DNA of 64,000 bases. Origin: Rubrobacter_D sp963840835. Its GTDB lineage: Bacteria > Actinomycetota > Rubrobacteria > Rubrobacterales > Rubrobacteraceae. The translations under genes were made by a program, and so were the position numbers. The DNA lies in assembly GCA_963840835.1 (NCBI GenBank), contig CAWJAM010000002.1, positions 124,001 through 188,000 on the forward strand, written 5' to 3'. The notes below the pieces were generated by a model. It worked only from the letters and a program-made list of their open reading frames with translations. It had not been told where the DNA came from and did no database searches. Shown here in pieces: positions 15,594 through 24,260 of this stretch (position 1 is the stretch's first letter; each line of letters begins with the position of its first letter).

Positions 15594-16010
15594 GTGATCC
15601 AACGCCAGAGTCACTCGACGATCTACGTCCTCGACCAGCAGGAAGCCCTCGGGTTCTACCGCGACATCCTCGGCTTCGAGGTAAATACCGACATGCCCAT
15701 GGGCGACTCCGGCCCCCGCTGGTTGACGGTGAGCCCAAAAGGGCAGCCCGACCTGGAGTTGATCCTTGCCGAATTGACCCCGGGCCCGATGTTCGACGCC
15801 GAGACGGCGGAAGGGATAAGATCGCTGGTCGAGAAGGGCGCCTTCGGCGTCGGCGTCTTCGAGACGGACGACATTCAGGGAGACTACGAACGCCTGAGCG
15901 GGCAAGGCGTCGAGTTCGTGTCGCCGCCCAAGGAAGAGTTCTACGGTACCGAGGCCATCGTGAAAGACAACTCAGGGAACTGGTTCAGCCTCACCCAGCG
16001 CGAGAGATAG
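15594..16010 (+). CDS. VOC-family (glyoxalase-like) protein
   Basis: A 138-residue member of the vicinal oxygen chelate fold, which includes glyoxalases, dioxygenases and resistance proteins. It shows the repeated beta-alpha-beta module: residues 8-60 start with the potential metal ligand His in QSHSTIYVLDQQEALGFYRDILGFEV, and the second half ends with EFYGTEAIVKDNSGNWFSL, containing a glutamate ligand and the D-x-S-G-N-x-F/W motif. The GTG start at 15594 is preceded by GGAGG and lies 3 nt after the AraC stop. Its 3' end overlaps that of menH (opposite strand) by 39 bp. The substrate is unknown. Confidence 0.88.
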   Translation: MIQRQSHSTIYVLDQQEALGFYRDILGFEVNTDMPMGDSGPRWLTVSPKGQPDLELILAELTPGPMFDAETAEGIRSLVEKGAFGVGVFETDDIQGDYERLSGQGVEFVSPPKEEFYGTEAIVKDNSGNWFSLTQRER

Positions 16011-16805
16011 TCCGTTCACGAAACGCCTGAGCAACGCGGCATACTCCTCAGGAGCCTCACCGTGCACGTTGTGCCCCACCTTAGGGATCGTCATTGGCTC
16101 GACCCTCGGGCTGATCTCTGCCATGCGCGAGGAGATGGCGGCGTACTTCTCGTCCAGCTCGCCCGCGACGGCGAGCGTGGGCACGGCGAGGCCCTTCAGC
16201 TCTTGCCACAGCGAGGGCTGGCTCCCCGTCCCCATACCCCGCAATGACCGTGCAAGCTCCTCGGGGTAGTTGCGCCGCCGCGCCTCGATGGTCTGCCGGA
16301 GCAGCCCCTCCTCCCGCGCCAGCGACGCGAAGAGCGGCTGACGGTACCAGTCCAGGAGAAAGGCTTCGATACCTTCGGTTTCCAGGCGCTTCGCCTTCTC
16401 CTCGTCTGACGCCCTTCGCGCCGCCCGTTCCTCCTCGCTCTCCAGGCCGGGCGAGGCCGATTCGAGGAAGAGTCCTGCGCACCGCTCCGGACGACGCAAG
16501 GCCATGTACAACGCCAGCCGTCCGCCCATCGAGTAACCGACCATTACCGGACGCTGGACTCGAAGTTCGTCGAGGACGTGGATCACAGCCCGCGCAGACT
16601 CCTCGATGGTGTACGCTTCAGGCCGCAGTCCCAGCGAGGCTCCGTGTCCTGGCAGGTCGAGGGCGATGCAGAAGGCTCGGTCTCCGAGCGCAGCCGTTAC
16701 GTCCCGCCAGTCGGCAGAAGATCCCATAAAGCCGTGCAGGAAGAGGACGGCGGTAGCCCCGCGAGAGCTCGAGACCTCGTAGGTCAGGTTATCCGGCAGG
16801 CGCAT
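15972..16805 (-). CDS. menH: MenH-type alpha/beta hydrolase (SHCHC synthase)
   Basis: MenH eliminates pyruvate from SEPHCHC to give SHCHC in menaquinone synthesis. The 277-residue alpha/beta-hydrolase has the oxyanion motif LFLHGFMGSSADW, the nucleophile elbow VGYSMGGRL (Ser), the acid in AGELDEKY and the histidine in VGHNVHGEAP. Alpha/beta hydrolases are hard to tell apart, but the position 16 nt behind menD supports MenH. The gene overlaps the VOC gene on the other strand at its 3' end. Confidence 0.88.
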   Translation of the reverse strand: MRLPDNLTYEVSSSRGATAVLFLHGFMGSSADWRDVTAALGDRAFCIALDLPGHGASLGLRPEAYTIEESARAVIHVLDELRVQRPVMVGYSMGGRLALYMALRRPERCAGLFLESASPGLESEEERAARRASDEEKAKRLETEGIEAFLLDWYRQPLFASLAREEGLLRQTIEARRRNYPEELARSLRGMGTGSQPSLWQELKGLAVPTLAVAGELDEKYAAISSRMAEISPRVEPMTIPKVGHNVHGEAPEEYAALLRRFVNGLSLALGEAEPVP

Positions 16806-16821
16806 TGTGCGATCGGGCCCG

Positions 16822-18567
16822 TCACGCCTCGTCTACCCGCGCCGCTACCTCTTGGAGGATCCTGCGGTGCAAGGCCACGTTCTCCTCGCGGTCGGTGCGG
16901 ACTTCGATCAGGGTCGATGAAGCGCGGGCGCAGGCCTTGCGATACGACTCGACGAATCCCTCCGCGGACTCGGGACACACATAATGGAGGCCGAACATCC
17001 CTGCCGCGGGTCCGAAGTCCACGCCCTGCGGCGTACCGAAGTAGGGCTCGAAGAATTGTCTCTGACTCGCCACGGGGAGGAAGGAGAAGATCCCGCCTCC
17101 GTCGTTGTTGAGCACCACTACTACGACTCGCACGTCCCGAAGCATGGCGAGCGAGTTGAGGTCGTGCAGCAGCGCGAGATCCCCGATGAGGAGCGTAACC
17201 GGCCTTTCGAGACCGCGCGCGAAGCCCACCGCGGTGGCGACGGTGCCGTCGATACCGCTCGCTCCCCTGTTGGCCGCGACGGGTAAGGGTGGAGCACCGG
17301 CAGCCGCGTACGTGTCGAGATCCCGCACGGGCATGCTGCTCGCAACCACGAGCCCGTGGTCGTGGGGTACGTTGCGCGACACGCTGCGCGCCACGAACGG
17401 CTCGCTCGGTTCTCCGGAGAGGACCTCGTCCATGCGACGGCCCACCTCCTCCGACGCCTCCCGCCAGCCCGCCGTCCAGGCGATATCTCTCGCCGGCAGG
17501 TCTTCCGCGGAGGCCAGGCCCAGCGCGGCGCAGAAGTCCACGACATCCGCTTCGATGCTGTGTGTAACGCGGTGGGCGGGGTCAAGCCGGAACGGGTTCT
17601 CGCGCACGACGACGTAAGGGTCGGGTCGGCTCCGACCGAGGAACTGCTCCAAGCGTTTGGAGAGGGCCCTTCCCCCGACGTGTATCACCGCCTCGGGCAC
17701 GTGAGCTCTGGAGAACGAGTCACTAGCCAGAAGCGCGTCGTAGTGGGCTGCGAGGTTCTTCGAGTCCGCGCCGAGACGGACCTGAGAGCCTATGTCGGGA
17801 AGGAGCGGCCAGCCTAGAGAATCGGAGAGGCGAATCACCGCCTCTCCCTGTTCTCTGGAGGCCAGCCGGCCGGCGACGACGAGGCCTCGTTTCGCGGGAC
17901 TAAGCGCCTGCCAGAGGTCCTGGATCTCCCTCTCGTCTACGGTCGGTTTCGTCGCTGCGTAGCGGGTGTAAGGCTCGTCGCGCTCGGTCCAGGGGGAAGG
18001 CGCGGGGAGGGCATCTTCCCCCTCCGGGAGGAATGGCTCGCGGAACATCAGGTTCAGGTGGACGGGGCCTTGCGGCGTCCGGGCGGCGCGGTAGGCGGCC
18101 TGGTCCACGGTGGTCAGGACCATCGCCGGGTCGATGGCGGGATCGGGGGCGGGGAGGTCGAAGCGCCAGCGGACGTAGTCGCCGAAGATGTCGGGCTGGT
18201 CTATGGTCTGGTTGGCGCCGGTCTGGCGCAGCTCCGGGGGCCGGTCGGCGGTGAGCAGGATCATGGGCACCCCGTCCGTCGAGGCCTCGACGACGGCGGG
18301 CAGGCCGTTGGCGACCGCGGTGCCTGAGGTCGTGATCCAGGCCGCAGGGCGCCCCGTGGCGCGTGCGTAGCCGAGGGCCGCGAAGGCCGTTCCGCGCTCG
18401 TCGAAGTGGATGAGGCTGCGGGCTCTCTCGCTCGCGGCGAGCGCGGCGACGAGGGGCGTCGAGCGGGAGCCTGGGGCTACGCAGAAGAAATCTACGCCGC
18501 AGCGGACCAACTCTTCGACGATCAGGTACGCCCAGAGGCGGTTAGCTCGCGGCGTTTCCCTGTTCAA
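16822..18567 (-). CDS. menD: SEPHCHC synthase
   Basis: MenD is the thiamine-diphosphate enzyme that adds decarboxylated 2-oxoglutarate to isochorismate. The 581-residue protein has the N-terminal pyrimidine-binding domain (VAPGSRSTPL, HFDERGTAFAALGYARATGRP, TTSGTAVANGLPAVVEA), a central domain and the C-terminal diphosphate domain with NRGASGIDGTVATAVG and the cofactor motif GDLALLHDLNSL...VVVLNNDGGGIF. It starts at TTG 18567, overlapping the menF stop by 26 nt, so translation is probably coupled. Part of menF-menD-menH. Confidence 0.96.
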   Translation of the reverse strand: MNRETPRANRLWAYLIVEELVRCGVDFFCVAPGSRSTPLVAALAASERARSLIHFDERGTAFAALGYARATGRPAAWITTSGTAVANGLPAVVEASTDGVPMILLTADRPPELRQTGANQTIDQPDIFGDYVRWRFDLPAPDPAIDPAMVLTTVDQAAYRAARTPQGPVHLNLMFREPFLPEGEDALPAPSPWTERDEPYTRYAATKPTVDEREIQDLWQALSPAKRGLVVAGRLASREQGEAVIRLSDSLGWPLLPDIGSQVRLGADSKNLAAHYDALLASDSFSRAHVPEAVIHVGGRALSKRLEQFLGRSRPDPYVVVRENPFRLDPAHRVTHSIEADVVDFCAALGLASAEDLPARDIAWTAGWREASEEVGRRMDEVLSGEPSEPFVARSVSRNVPHDHGLVVASSMPVRDLDTYAAAGAPPLPVAANRGASGIDGTVATAVGFARGLERPVTLLIGDLALLHDLNSLAMLRDVRVVVVVLNNDGGGIFSFLPVASQRQFFEPYFGTPQGVDFGPAAGMFGLHYVCPESAEGFVESYRKACARASSTLIEVRTDREENVALHRRILQEVAARVDEA

Positions 18568-19960
18568 GCCCGAACATCCCCGTAAAGTCGCCGATCTTCT
18601 GCTCGATCTCGGCCCACTCCTCGTGGGGTTCGGAGCCGGCGACGATCCCGGCCCCCGAAAATAGCGCGAGCGTCCGGCCCCGCACGAGCCCCGATCGTAG
18701 ACCGACGGCGAACTCGGAGGCTTCGGCCCCGATCCAACCGACCGGACCGGCGTACCAGCCCCTGTCGAATGGTTCTAAGGCCCTTATCTCTTGGAGCGCC
18801 TCGTGCCGCGGATAACCGCACACGGCGGGCGTAGGGTGCAGAGCGCCGATCAGGTCCGCGTCCGTAACGCCTTCCCTGAGCACCCCGCGGACCCTGGACT
18901 TCAAGTGCCTACCCCGCGCCAGCTTCATCTCGGAGACGCCGTCTTCCAAGTCGAGCTCCTCGCAGAGCGGCGCGAGCGCCTCCCCTATACCCTTGCGCAC
19001 GTAGGAGTGCTCGGAGCGGTCTTTCACGCTGTGCAACAGGTCTTCGCCGAGTCCTTCGTCGTCGGCCGACGATACACCACGCGGCCTCGTTCCCGCCACG
19101 GCCTCGCTCACTACGGAGCTCCCATCGCGACGGAACAGTCGCTCGGGAGAGGCCCCGAGGAACGCCACTCCGTCTGCTGGCTCGGCGTAGAAGTGGAAGC
19201 AGCCCGGTGTGGCCGCCTTCAAGCCCTCGAGTACTAGCGTGGGATCGAGATCCCCGTCGAAGCCGATCTCGGCCCTGCGGGCGAGCACGACCTTCCCAAG
19301 TCGTCCCTCAGAGAACGCTGAGAGGGCCTGCTCGATGTTCCTGGTCCAACCCCACACTCCGGGGCTGTCTTTGCGAGAGATCGGTACTGGCAACGAAGCG
19401 CCCGTCGCACCCTCGGGCAACGAAAGGTCTTCTATCTCCTGCAGTATCTCGGAAGCGCTTCGCATGTCCCTGGGAAGCACCAGGTTACACACCAGGGTCG
19501 TCTCCGCATCGTCCTCATGCAGTTCAAAGCGGGGCAAGACGAACCGGTGGGCCCCGAACGCGGTCCATTCCTCGTCGGGCTCATGCAGTGCATCGAAGCG
19601 CGTTCCGCCGTAGTAGCGTGCCCCCGATATCCCTGTGTCGGGCAGTGACGCGAGCAGTCTGGGCAGTGATCTCGCATCCCTGGAGGCGTCCGCCTCCCAA
19701 ACGTCCGCGGTCCCCACGGTTGCGACCCCGGTTGTCTCACTGCGCCCCGACCAGTACAGCTTTGGGAACATCCGCTGCTCGTGCAGCCATCTGAACGGGT
19801 CTACACGGCCCACCGGCACGGCGAGGCGTACGACCCGCTCGTGCGAACCTGCGCCGCCGTCTGCCACCGAGAGCGCGCGGCTCACCCGGTCGGAAAGGAG
19901 CCAGAGCGCGCCGAGCGCATCGTCCTCTCTCAGAGAACCCGCGTGTTCCCTGCTCAGCAA
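18542..19960 (-). CDS. menF: Menaquinone-specific isochorismate synthase
   Basis: MenF converts chorismate to isochorismate, the entry to menaquinone. The 472-residue protein has the chorismate-binding C-terminal half: KVVLARRAEI, FLGASPERLF, AVAGTRPRG, LHPTPAVCGYPR, FDRGWYAGPVGW and GAGIVAGSEPHEEWAEIEQK. The start is TTG 19960 because an in-frame stop lies a few codons upstream. An entC-type enzyme of siderophore synthesis would look similar, but the adjacent menD and menH fix the role. It is the first gene of the operon, with a 95-bp gap to xylB upstream. Confidence 0.94.
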   Translation of the reverse strand: MLSREHAGSLREDDALGALWLLSDRVSRALSVADGGAGSHERVVRLAVPVGRVDPFRWLHEQRMFPKLYWSGRSETTGVATVGTADVWEADASRDARSLPRLLASLPDTGISGARYYGGTRFDALHEPDEEWTAFGAHRFVLPRFELHEDDAETTLVCNLVLPRDMRSASEILQEIEDLSLPEGATGASLPVPISRKDSPGVWGWTRNIEQALSAFSEGRLGKVVLARRAEIGFDGDLDPTLVLEGLKAATPGCFHFYAEPADGVAFLGASPERLFRRDGSSVVSEAVAGTRPRGVSSADDEGLGEDLLHSVKDRSEHSYVRKGIGEALAPLCEELDLEDGVSEMKLARGRHLKSRVRGVLREGVTDADLIGALHPTPAVCGYPRHEALQEIRALEPFDRGWYAGPVGWIGAEASEFAVGLRSGLVRGRTLALFSGAGIVAGSEPHEEWAEIEQKIGDFTGMFGLEQGNAAS

Positions 19961-20055
19961 GATCTGTTCCGCCTTATCATCTCAAGACGTAGTGTAGCAA
20001 GGAGTATCTAGCGGTTTAGCGGCTTCGCTCACAATTGCGCCCAGGTCTCCGGTAC

Positions 20056-21522
20056 TCAACCGTAGAGCCTGGGATAGAGTTCCTTGTAGCGCTCGTAGGC
20101 AGCCCGGTAGTCCTCGCCCGCCTCGCCGGGGCGTACGGATCTCTCCGGCTCGGGGGTGAGAGGGAGCGTGTCCTCGGCCGCCGAATAGACTCCGGAGGCG
20201 AGGCCGGCCAGAAGGGCGGCGCCACGGGCCGACGCGACGGAGGAGATCTCATCTCGCAGCAACCACAACGGGCGGCCGAGGACGTCGGCCAGTAGCTGCC
20301 GCCAGGGATCTCCCGAGCCTCCGGGTCCCCCGCTCGCTCCACCCCCGGCGAGGCGGAGCTCGGGGGCGGTGATTCCGAGGTCTTCGAGCGCTTCGAGGCC
20401 CTCGCGCAGCGCGAACGCAACGCCTTCGAGGGCCGCGCGAAGAAGGTGGCCACGGGTGTTGTCGAGGCCAAGGCCGGTCCAGGCGCCGCGGGCGCCCGGG
20501 TCGAAGCGTGGGGACCTCTCCCCGCTCAGGTAAGGCAGGAATACGACACCCCCCGCGCCTGGCGGCACGGCGAAGGCCTCCTCGTAGACCTCCTCCCAGG
20601 AGACGCCTAGCACCGTGCGGACCCACTCCAGGGCGAGGCCCGCATTCTGGATAGCCGCCATCGAGTACCAGAGCCCGGGTCCGGCACCCCGGTACAGGTG
20701 GGTCCTGAGGCGCGGGTCCGGGTCTGGACTCTCCTTCGGCGTCACGATCTGGCCCCCCGTACCGACCGTGAGCTGCACGGGCCCGGGCCGCAGTAGCCCC
20801 GCGCCGAGCATGGCCGCAGCCGTGTCCGCAGCCCCCGCCGCAACCGGCAGCCCCTCTCCCAACCCGAGTTCGCCCGCGGCCCCTCCCGCCAGCGTGCCCC
20901 CAACGACGGCGGATGGAATCAGCGGGGCCAGCAGTTCGGCGCGAAGGCCTAGGGCTTCGATCGCCGGGTAGGACCAGTCGTCCGCGGGGAGGTCGTAGAG
21001 CAGGGTGGCCGAGGCATCCGACGGTTCCGCACCGATCTCGCCGGTGAGGCGCATACGGAGCCAGTCCTTCGGCTGCAAAGCCCACCGGGCGGATGTGTAC
21101 TCGTCTTGTCCGTTGTCCCGCAACCACAGGAGGCTCGGGCCCGCCATGCCCACGGCCGGCGGGTTGGCGAGACGGAGGCGCAGGTCTCCGTCGAGCGCCC
21201 GGTAGGCGGCCAGCTCGGCGCCTGACCTGGCATCGGCCCAGAGGATGGCGGGCCGCAGGGGGAGACCCCGCGCGTCCGTGAGGACCACGCCGTGCATCTG
21301 GCCCGAGAGCCCGACCGCCTTCACCCCAGCGCCGCGCCGTCCTACCGCGGCATCAGTGGCTTGCAGAACGGCGGACCACCAGTCTTCCGGGGAGGACTCG
21401 GCCCACCCTGGCCGTGGCGCCATTACGGGGTAGGGTGCCGAACCCTCGCCGAGGGCGCTGCCGTCCTCCCCCATGAGCAGGGCCTTTACAGAACTCGTGC
21501 CGAGGTCGAGGCCGAGGAGCAT
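20056..21522 (-). CDS. xylB: Xylulokinase (FGGY family)
   Basis: It phosphorylates D-xylulose to xylulose 5-phosphate with ATP. The 488-residue FGGY kinase begins with the phosphate loop LLGLDLGTSSVKALLM, followed by AVGLSGQMHGVVLTD and AILWADARSG, which are typical of xylulokinases; the second half has TVGTGGQI, PYLSGERSPRFDPGARGAWTGL and LAGGGASGGPGGSGDPWRQLLADVLGRP. The upstream neighbour (41 nt) is a D-psicose/tagatose 3-epimerase-like gene, which could supply ketoses, so a related ketose could be the true substrate. Cytoplasmic. Confidence 0.92.
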   Translation of the reverse strand: MLLGLDLGTSSVKALLMGEDGSALGEGSAPYPVMAPRPGWAESSPEDWWSAVLQATDAAVGRRGAGVKAVGLSGQMHGVVLTDARGLPLRPAILWADARSGAELAAYRALDGDLRLRLANPPAVGMAGPSLLWLRDNGQDEYTSARWALQPKDWLRMRLTGEIGAEPSDASATLLYDLPADDWSYPAIEALGLRAELLAPLIPSAVVGGTLAGGAAGELGLGEGLPVAAGAADTAAAMLGAGLLRPGPVQLTVGTGGQIVTPKESPDPDPRLRTHLYRGAGPGLWYSMAAIQNAGLALEWVRTVLGVSWEEVYEEAFAVPPGAGGVVFLPYLSGERSPRFDPGARGAWTGLGLDNTRGHLLRAALEGVAFALREGLEALEDLGITAPELRLAGGGASGGPGGSGDPWRQLLADVLGRPLWLLRDEISSVASARGAALLAGLASGVYSAAEDTLPLTPEPERSVRPGEAGEDYRAAYERYKELYPRLYG

Positions 21523-21563
21523 AGGGGCTTACGCCGGACCCTGGATCTGATAATGCTCATTCA

Positions 21564-22433
21564 TCAGAGAACGCCGTGCTCTCTTGCCTTCGCGCGCAGG
21601 AAGGCGAGGCCGTCCCTGACGAGGGCGTCGGGGTCCCCGACCACATCGCGCCAGAGCGCGGTCGCGCCGATGAGATCCTCGTTCACGGCGGCGAAGGATT
21701 CCATCGCGAGCGCGCCACCGTAATCGATGGCCCTCAAACCGCGGAAGACCTCGTCCCAGTGGACGTTGGCCGTCCCCGGCGTACCGCGGTCGGACTCAGA
21801 CAGATGAATGTATCCGAGCCGGGACCCCAGAGAGACGATCGGCTCGTAGAAGCCCTTCTCCTCGATGTTCATGTGGTACGTGTCGAGGTGGACGAAGACG
21901 TTGGACTCGTCTATGCGATCCAGCAACTCGCCGGCCTGCGAAGCGAGGTTGACGAGATACGTCTCGTAGCGGTTGACGGCCTCGATCCCAAGCGCGACGC
22001 CCTGATCCGCGGCGACGCGGGCCACCTCCTCAAGGACGCGCGCGACGACCTCCAACTCCGCGGTCTCGGGGGGCTTACCCGTCAGCGTCCCCAGGTTCGT
22101 ATAGAGGCAACCGGTGAGCACGGGCGAGCCCAGGGCCGCAGCCGTCTTTACTGCTCCCCGAAGGAAGCGTTCCGCACCTTCGGGGTTGAAGGGCAGGTGG
22201 AACTCCGGTGGCAGGCCGAGGGAACACGAGCAACCTAATCCGTGGTGATCCAGCAACGAGCGGGTGTGCTCGACGTCCATCGAGCCGGGATCCAGGAGCG
22301 GTATCTCGACGAAGTCCAGGCCGGCCTCGGCGGCACCAGCGATGACGCGCCCGGCACCCTCGCGAGTCCACTCACCGGCCCAGATGAACGCGTGGGCCCC
22401 GAAAGCCGGACCGCCATCCCTTGAGAGCCCCAT
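21564..22433 (-). CDS. Sugar epimerase/isomerase (D-tagatose/psicose 3-epimerase-like TIM barrel)
   Basis: A 289-residue TIM-barrel protein of the AP-endonuclease-2-like sugar isomerase family. The active-site glutamate motif GIEAVNRYETYL, VFVHLDTYHMNIEE, YIHLSESDRGTPGTANVHWDEVF and the second glutamate in ALAMESFA match ketose 3-epimerases, which interconvert ketoses at C3 using a metal ion. ATG 22436 and 22433 are both possible starts. It is transcribed with xylB and together they suggest conversion of a rare ketose into a xylulokinase substrate. No transporter is adjacent, so the source of the sugar is not visible. Confidence 0.85.
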   Translation of the reverse strand: MGLSRDGGPAFGAHAFIWAGEWTREGAGRVIAGAAEAGLDFVEIPLLDPGSMDVEHTRSLLDHHGLGCSCSLGLPPEFHLPFNPEGAERFLRGAVKTAAALGSPVLTGCLYTNLGTLTGKPPETAELEVVARVLEEVARVAADQGVALGIEAVNRYETYLVNLASQAGELLDRIDESNVFVHLDTYHMNIEEKGFYEPIVSLGSRLGYIHLSESDRGTPGTANVHWDEVFRGLRAIDYGGALAMESFAAVNEDLIGATALWRDVVGDPDALVRDGLAFLRAKAREHGVL

Positions 22434-22509
22434 CATCCCCCCATCTTCTGTTCCTCAGAGCGCGCAGGCGACGCATGTTCCGAACGCCGCGCAATTCTGC
22501 TATACCCTT

Positions 22510-22539
22510 ATTGTAGGTTTATCTGTGTTACCAAATCAA
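22510..22539 (-). promoter_or_regulatory. Promoter of the epimerase-xylB operon
   Basis: Minus strand: TTGATT (22539-22534), 18 nt, TACAAT (22515-22510). The region around the -35 reads GTTTGTTGAT...ATAAAC, an imperfect inverted repeat that could hold a repressor site. The predicted leader is about 70 nt. Confidence 0.5.
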
Positions 22540-22575
22540 CAAACAGGAACATCCCAACTTCGACCGCTAAAGCCA

Positions 22576-22602
22576 GAGGACCGGGACATTGCCCCGGTCC
22601 TC
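22576..22602 (-). terminator. Terminator after the sortase gene
   Basis: GAGGACCGGG (22576-22585) pairs with CCCGGTCCTC (22593-22602) in a perfect 10-bp stem. It lies 27 nt downstream of the sortase stop; the following minus-strand bases are TGGCTTTAG, only a weak T-tract. Confidence 0.65.
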
Positions 22603-22628
22603 GACCCTAAGCTACCATCGTCCGTAAC

Positions 22629-23348
22629 TTACGACTCGATCCCCTTGAGCTCGGCCCGGTAGATGACGCGCTTGGCGTAATCGGGGAGTGTGCAGGTCTG
22701 CAGGCTCACGATGTTCTTGCCCTCGATCGGCTGAATCACGGAGAGGTTCCCGGGCTCGACGACGAGCCTCTCGTAGACCTCGTAGGTGTACTTCCTGCCT
22801 TCGGCATCCTCCAGATAGACCTTGTCACCATTCTTCAGGTCTTCGAGGTCGTAGAAGGCGAGGTTGCTCTTCGTCCCCGGGAACCCGATGCGGTGGCCGG
22901 CGATGTAGACGTTGGCCGTCTCCTTCCAGGGCATGCCCGAGGACGCGAGGTGGACGCCAGCATAGTCGTGAAAAAGCTTCTCGTCGGCGCCCATGCCGGT
23001 CGGGATGGGGTCGTCTTCGATGCGCTTCATCGCCGGGACAGTGAGCTTGAGCCTCATTTTTTCGGGGGGCTCGACCTTGTTCGCCACCTTTCCAGGCCCT
23101 GCCTCAACGCCCTTCATCGGGGCGACCTGCTTACTCTTGGCCTCATCTGTCATCTTCTTGGGAGGCTCCTGCTTCTCTACCTGCTTCTCTGCTTGCTTCT
23201 CTGTCTGCTTGTTCGCCTGCTCCTGCGCAGCTTTCTTCTGCGGCGCCTGTCCCTTATCCGACGAGGATTGGCCCGAGGAAGAGCAGCCGACGAGCGCCAC
23301 AACCACCGCCAGGACCGTCAGTATCAACACCAGATTTCTCGAACGCAT
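22629..23348 (-). CDS. Sortase with a lipoprotein signal
   Basis: Sortases are cell-surface transpeptidases that cleave a sorting signal and attach proteins to the wall or to each other. The 239-residue protein starts at ATG 23348 behind AGAGGTGA. It has a hydrophobic N-terminus ending in the lipobox LVGC (Cys22), then a lysine- and glutamine-rich linker (residues about 30-75) and a beta-barrel domain with the catalytic triad His152 (IAGHRIG), Cys219 (SLQTCT) and Arg227 (DYAKRV). Most sortases have a transmembrane anchor rather than a lipobox. No sorting-signal substrate or pilin gene is next to it, so it is probably a housekeeping enzyme acting on proteins encoded elsewhere. The class cannot be fixed by eye (E- or F-like). 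Confidence 0.88.
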   Translation of the reverse strand: MRSRNLVLILTVLAVVVALVGCSSSGQSSSDKGQAPQKKAAQEQANKQTEKQAEKQVEKQEPPKKMTDEAKSKQVAPMKGVEAGPGKVANKVEPPEKMRLKLTVPAMKRIEDDPIPTGMGADEKLFHDYAGVHLASSGMPWKETANVYIAGHRIGFPGTKSNLAFYDLEDLKNGDKVYLEDAEGRKYTYEVYERLVVEPGNLSVIQPIEGKNIVSLQTCTLPDYAKRVIYRAELKGIES

Positions 23349-23556
23349 CACATCACCTCTAGCTATCCACACAAGACATCGTACTCCGAAAGTGTACAGA
23401 TCAACGATAACAAGGTGGTAACGTTTGGACCAAAACCCCGTTACAAACCTCGCCCGGATCGCTCCGTCAGACGATCATACTAAGGTGCGTGGCCCCGAGT
23501 GTAAAGGTCAGGACAGGCGAAGCAGAGCCAGCGCCTTACCACTCCCCGCAAAGACC

Positions 23557-23584
23557 TTGACGGTATTGAATATATGTGTACACT
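23557..23584 (+). promoter_or_regulatory. Promoter of the first phasin-like gene
   Basis: TTGACG (23557-23562), 16 nt, TACACT (23579-23584). The transcription start near 23591 gives a short leader containing AGGAGG ahead of the GTG at 23619. Confidence 0.65.
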
Positions 23585-23618
23585 GCATGTAGGTAGTAGC
23601 AATTAATAGGAGGAACGA

Positions 23619-24125
23619 GTGGACACTATTGAGCGTACCAACAGGACTGCGGAGCGGCTGGCGAAGACGAGTGCCGACTCCTACAAGATGGTCATAGACC
23701 ATTTCGTGGCGCAGCAGGAGCGCAACGTAAGGTTTATGCGGGATCTGCTCGGCGGCACGACGCGTGAGATCCGGCACCAGGCCGAGAGCAACCGGGAGCT
23801 CACCCGGGAGATCGTCGAGAGGGTTGAGGAGCAGCGCGACGCGTTCCGGGCGCTAGTTGGCGAGTCCGTCGACGCCTACACGAACGTGCTGTACGCACCG
23901 CTAGCCTACTACAGGCAGGGCCTGCGCCTCGTCGAGGGCGAAGTCGCCAACGTCACGTTCCCGATCGCCGGCTACGACGAGATGAACGTCAGGGAGATCG
24001 GCGACCGTCTCGAGGGCCTGTCAGCGGCGGAGATCCGCACGGTCCGCGAGCACGAGAAGCGGAACAAGAACCGCGAGACCCTTATCGAGCAGTTCGACCG
24101 CAAGCTCAGGGCTGCGTCCGCATAG
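23619..24125 (+). CDS. Phasin-like protein with C-terminal helical hairpin
   Basis: The 168-residue protein is largely alpha-helical and charged (residues 1-90), without membrane segments, resembling phasins that coat storage granules or other amphipathic scaffold proteins. The C-terminal part, from TFPIAGYDEMNVREIGDRL to LIEQFDRKLRA, is shared almost motif for motif with the gene at 37631. The start is GTG 23619, with AGGAGG 6 nt upstream, a strong promoter at 23557-23584 and a strong terminator at 24184-24217, so it is an independent and probably well-expressed unit. No polyhydroxyalkanoate synthase gene is in the window, so the granule role is inference. Confidence 0.75.
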   Translation: MDTIERTNRTAERLAKTSADSYKMVIDHFVAQQERNVRFMRDLLGGTTREIRHQAESNRELTREIVERVEEQRDAFRALVGESVDAYTNVLYAPLAYYRQGLRLVEGEVANVTFPIAGYDEMNVREIGDRLEGLSAAEIRTVREHEKRNKNRETLIEQFDRKLRAASA

Positions 24126-24183
24126 GCATCGCATCAGGTAGTAAGCCAGGCCAATCTGGAACTACACAGACGCGGCTGGCAAG

Positions 24184-24217
24184 AGAAAGGACCGGGAGAG
24201 AACTCCCGGTCCTTTCT
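24184..24217 (+). terminator. Strong intrinsic terminator
   Basis: AGAAAGGACCGGGAG (24184-24198) forms a perfect 15-bp stem with 24203-24217 around an AGAA loop, about 60 nt after the phasin-like stop codon. The T-tract is short (TTTCT inside the stem end). Confidence 0.8.
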
Positions 24218-24260
24218 GCTATCTACCGACTCCTGTTACCTGAAGCCTGTAGCCTGAAAC

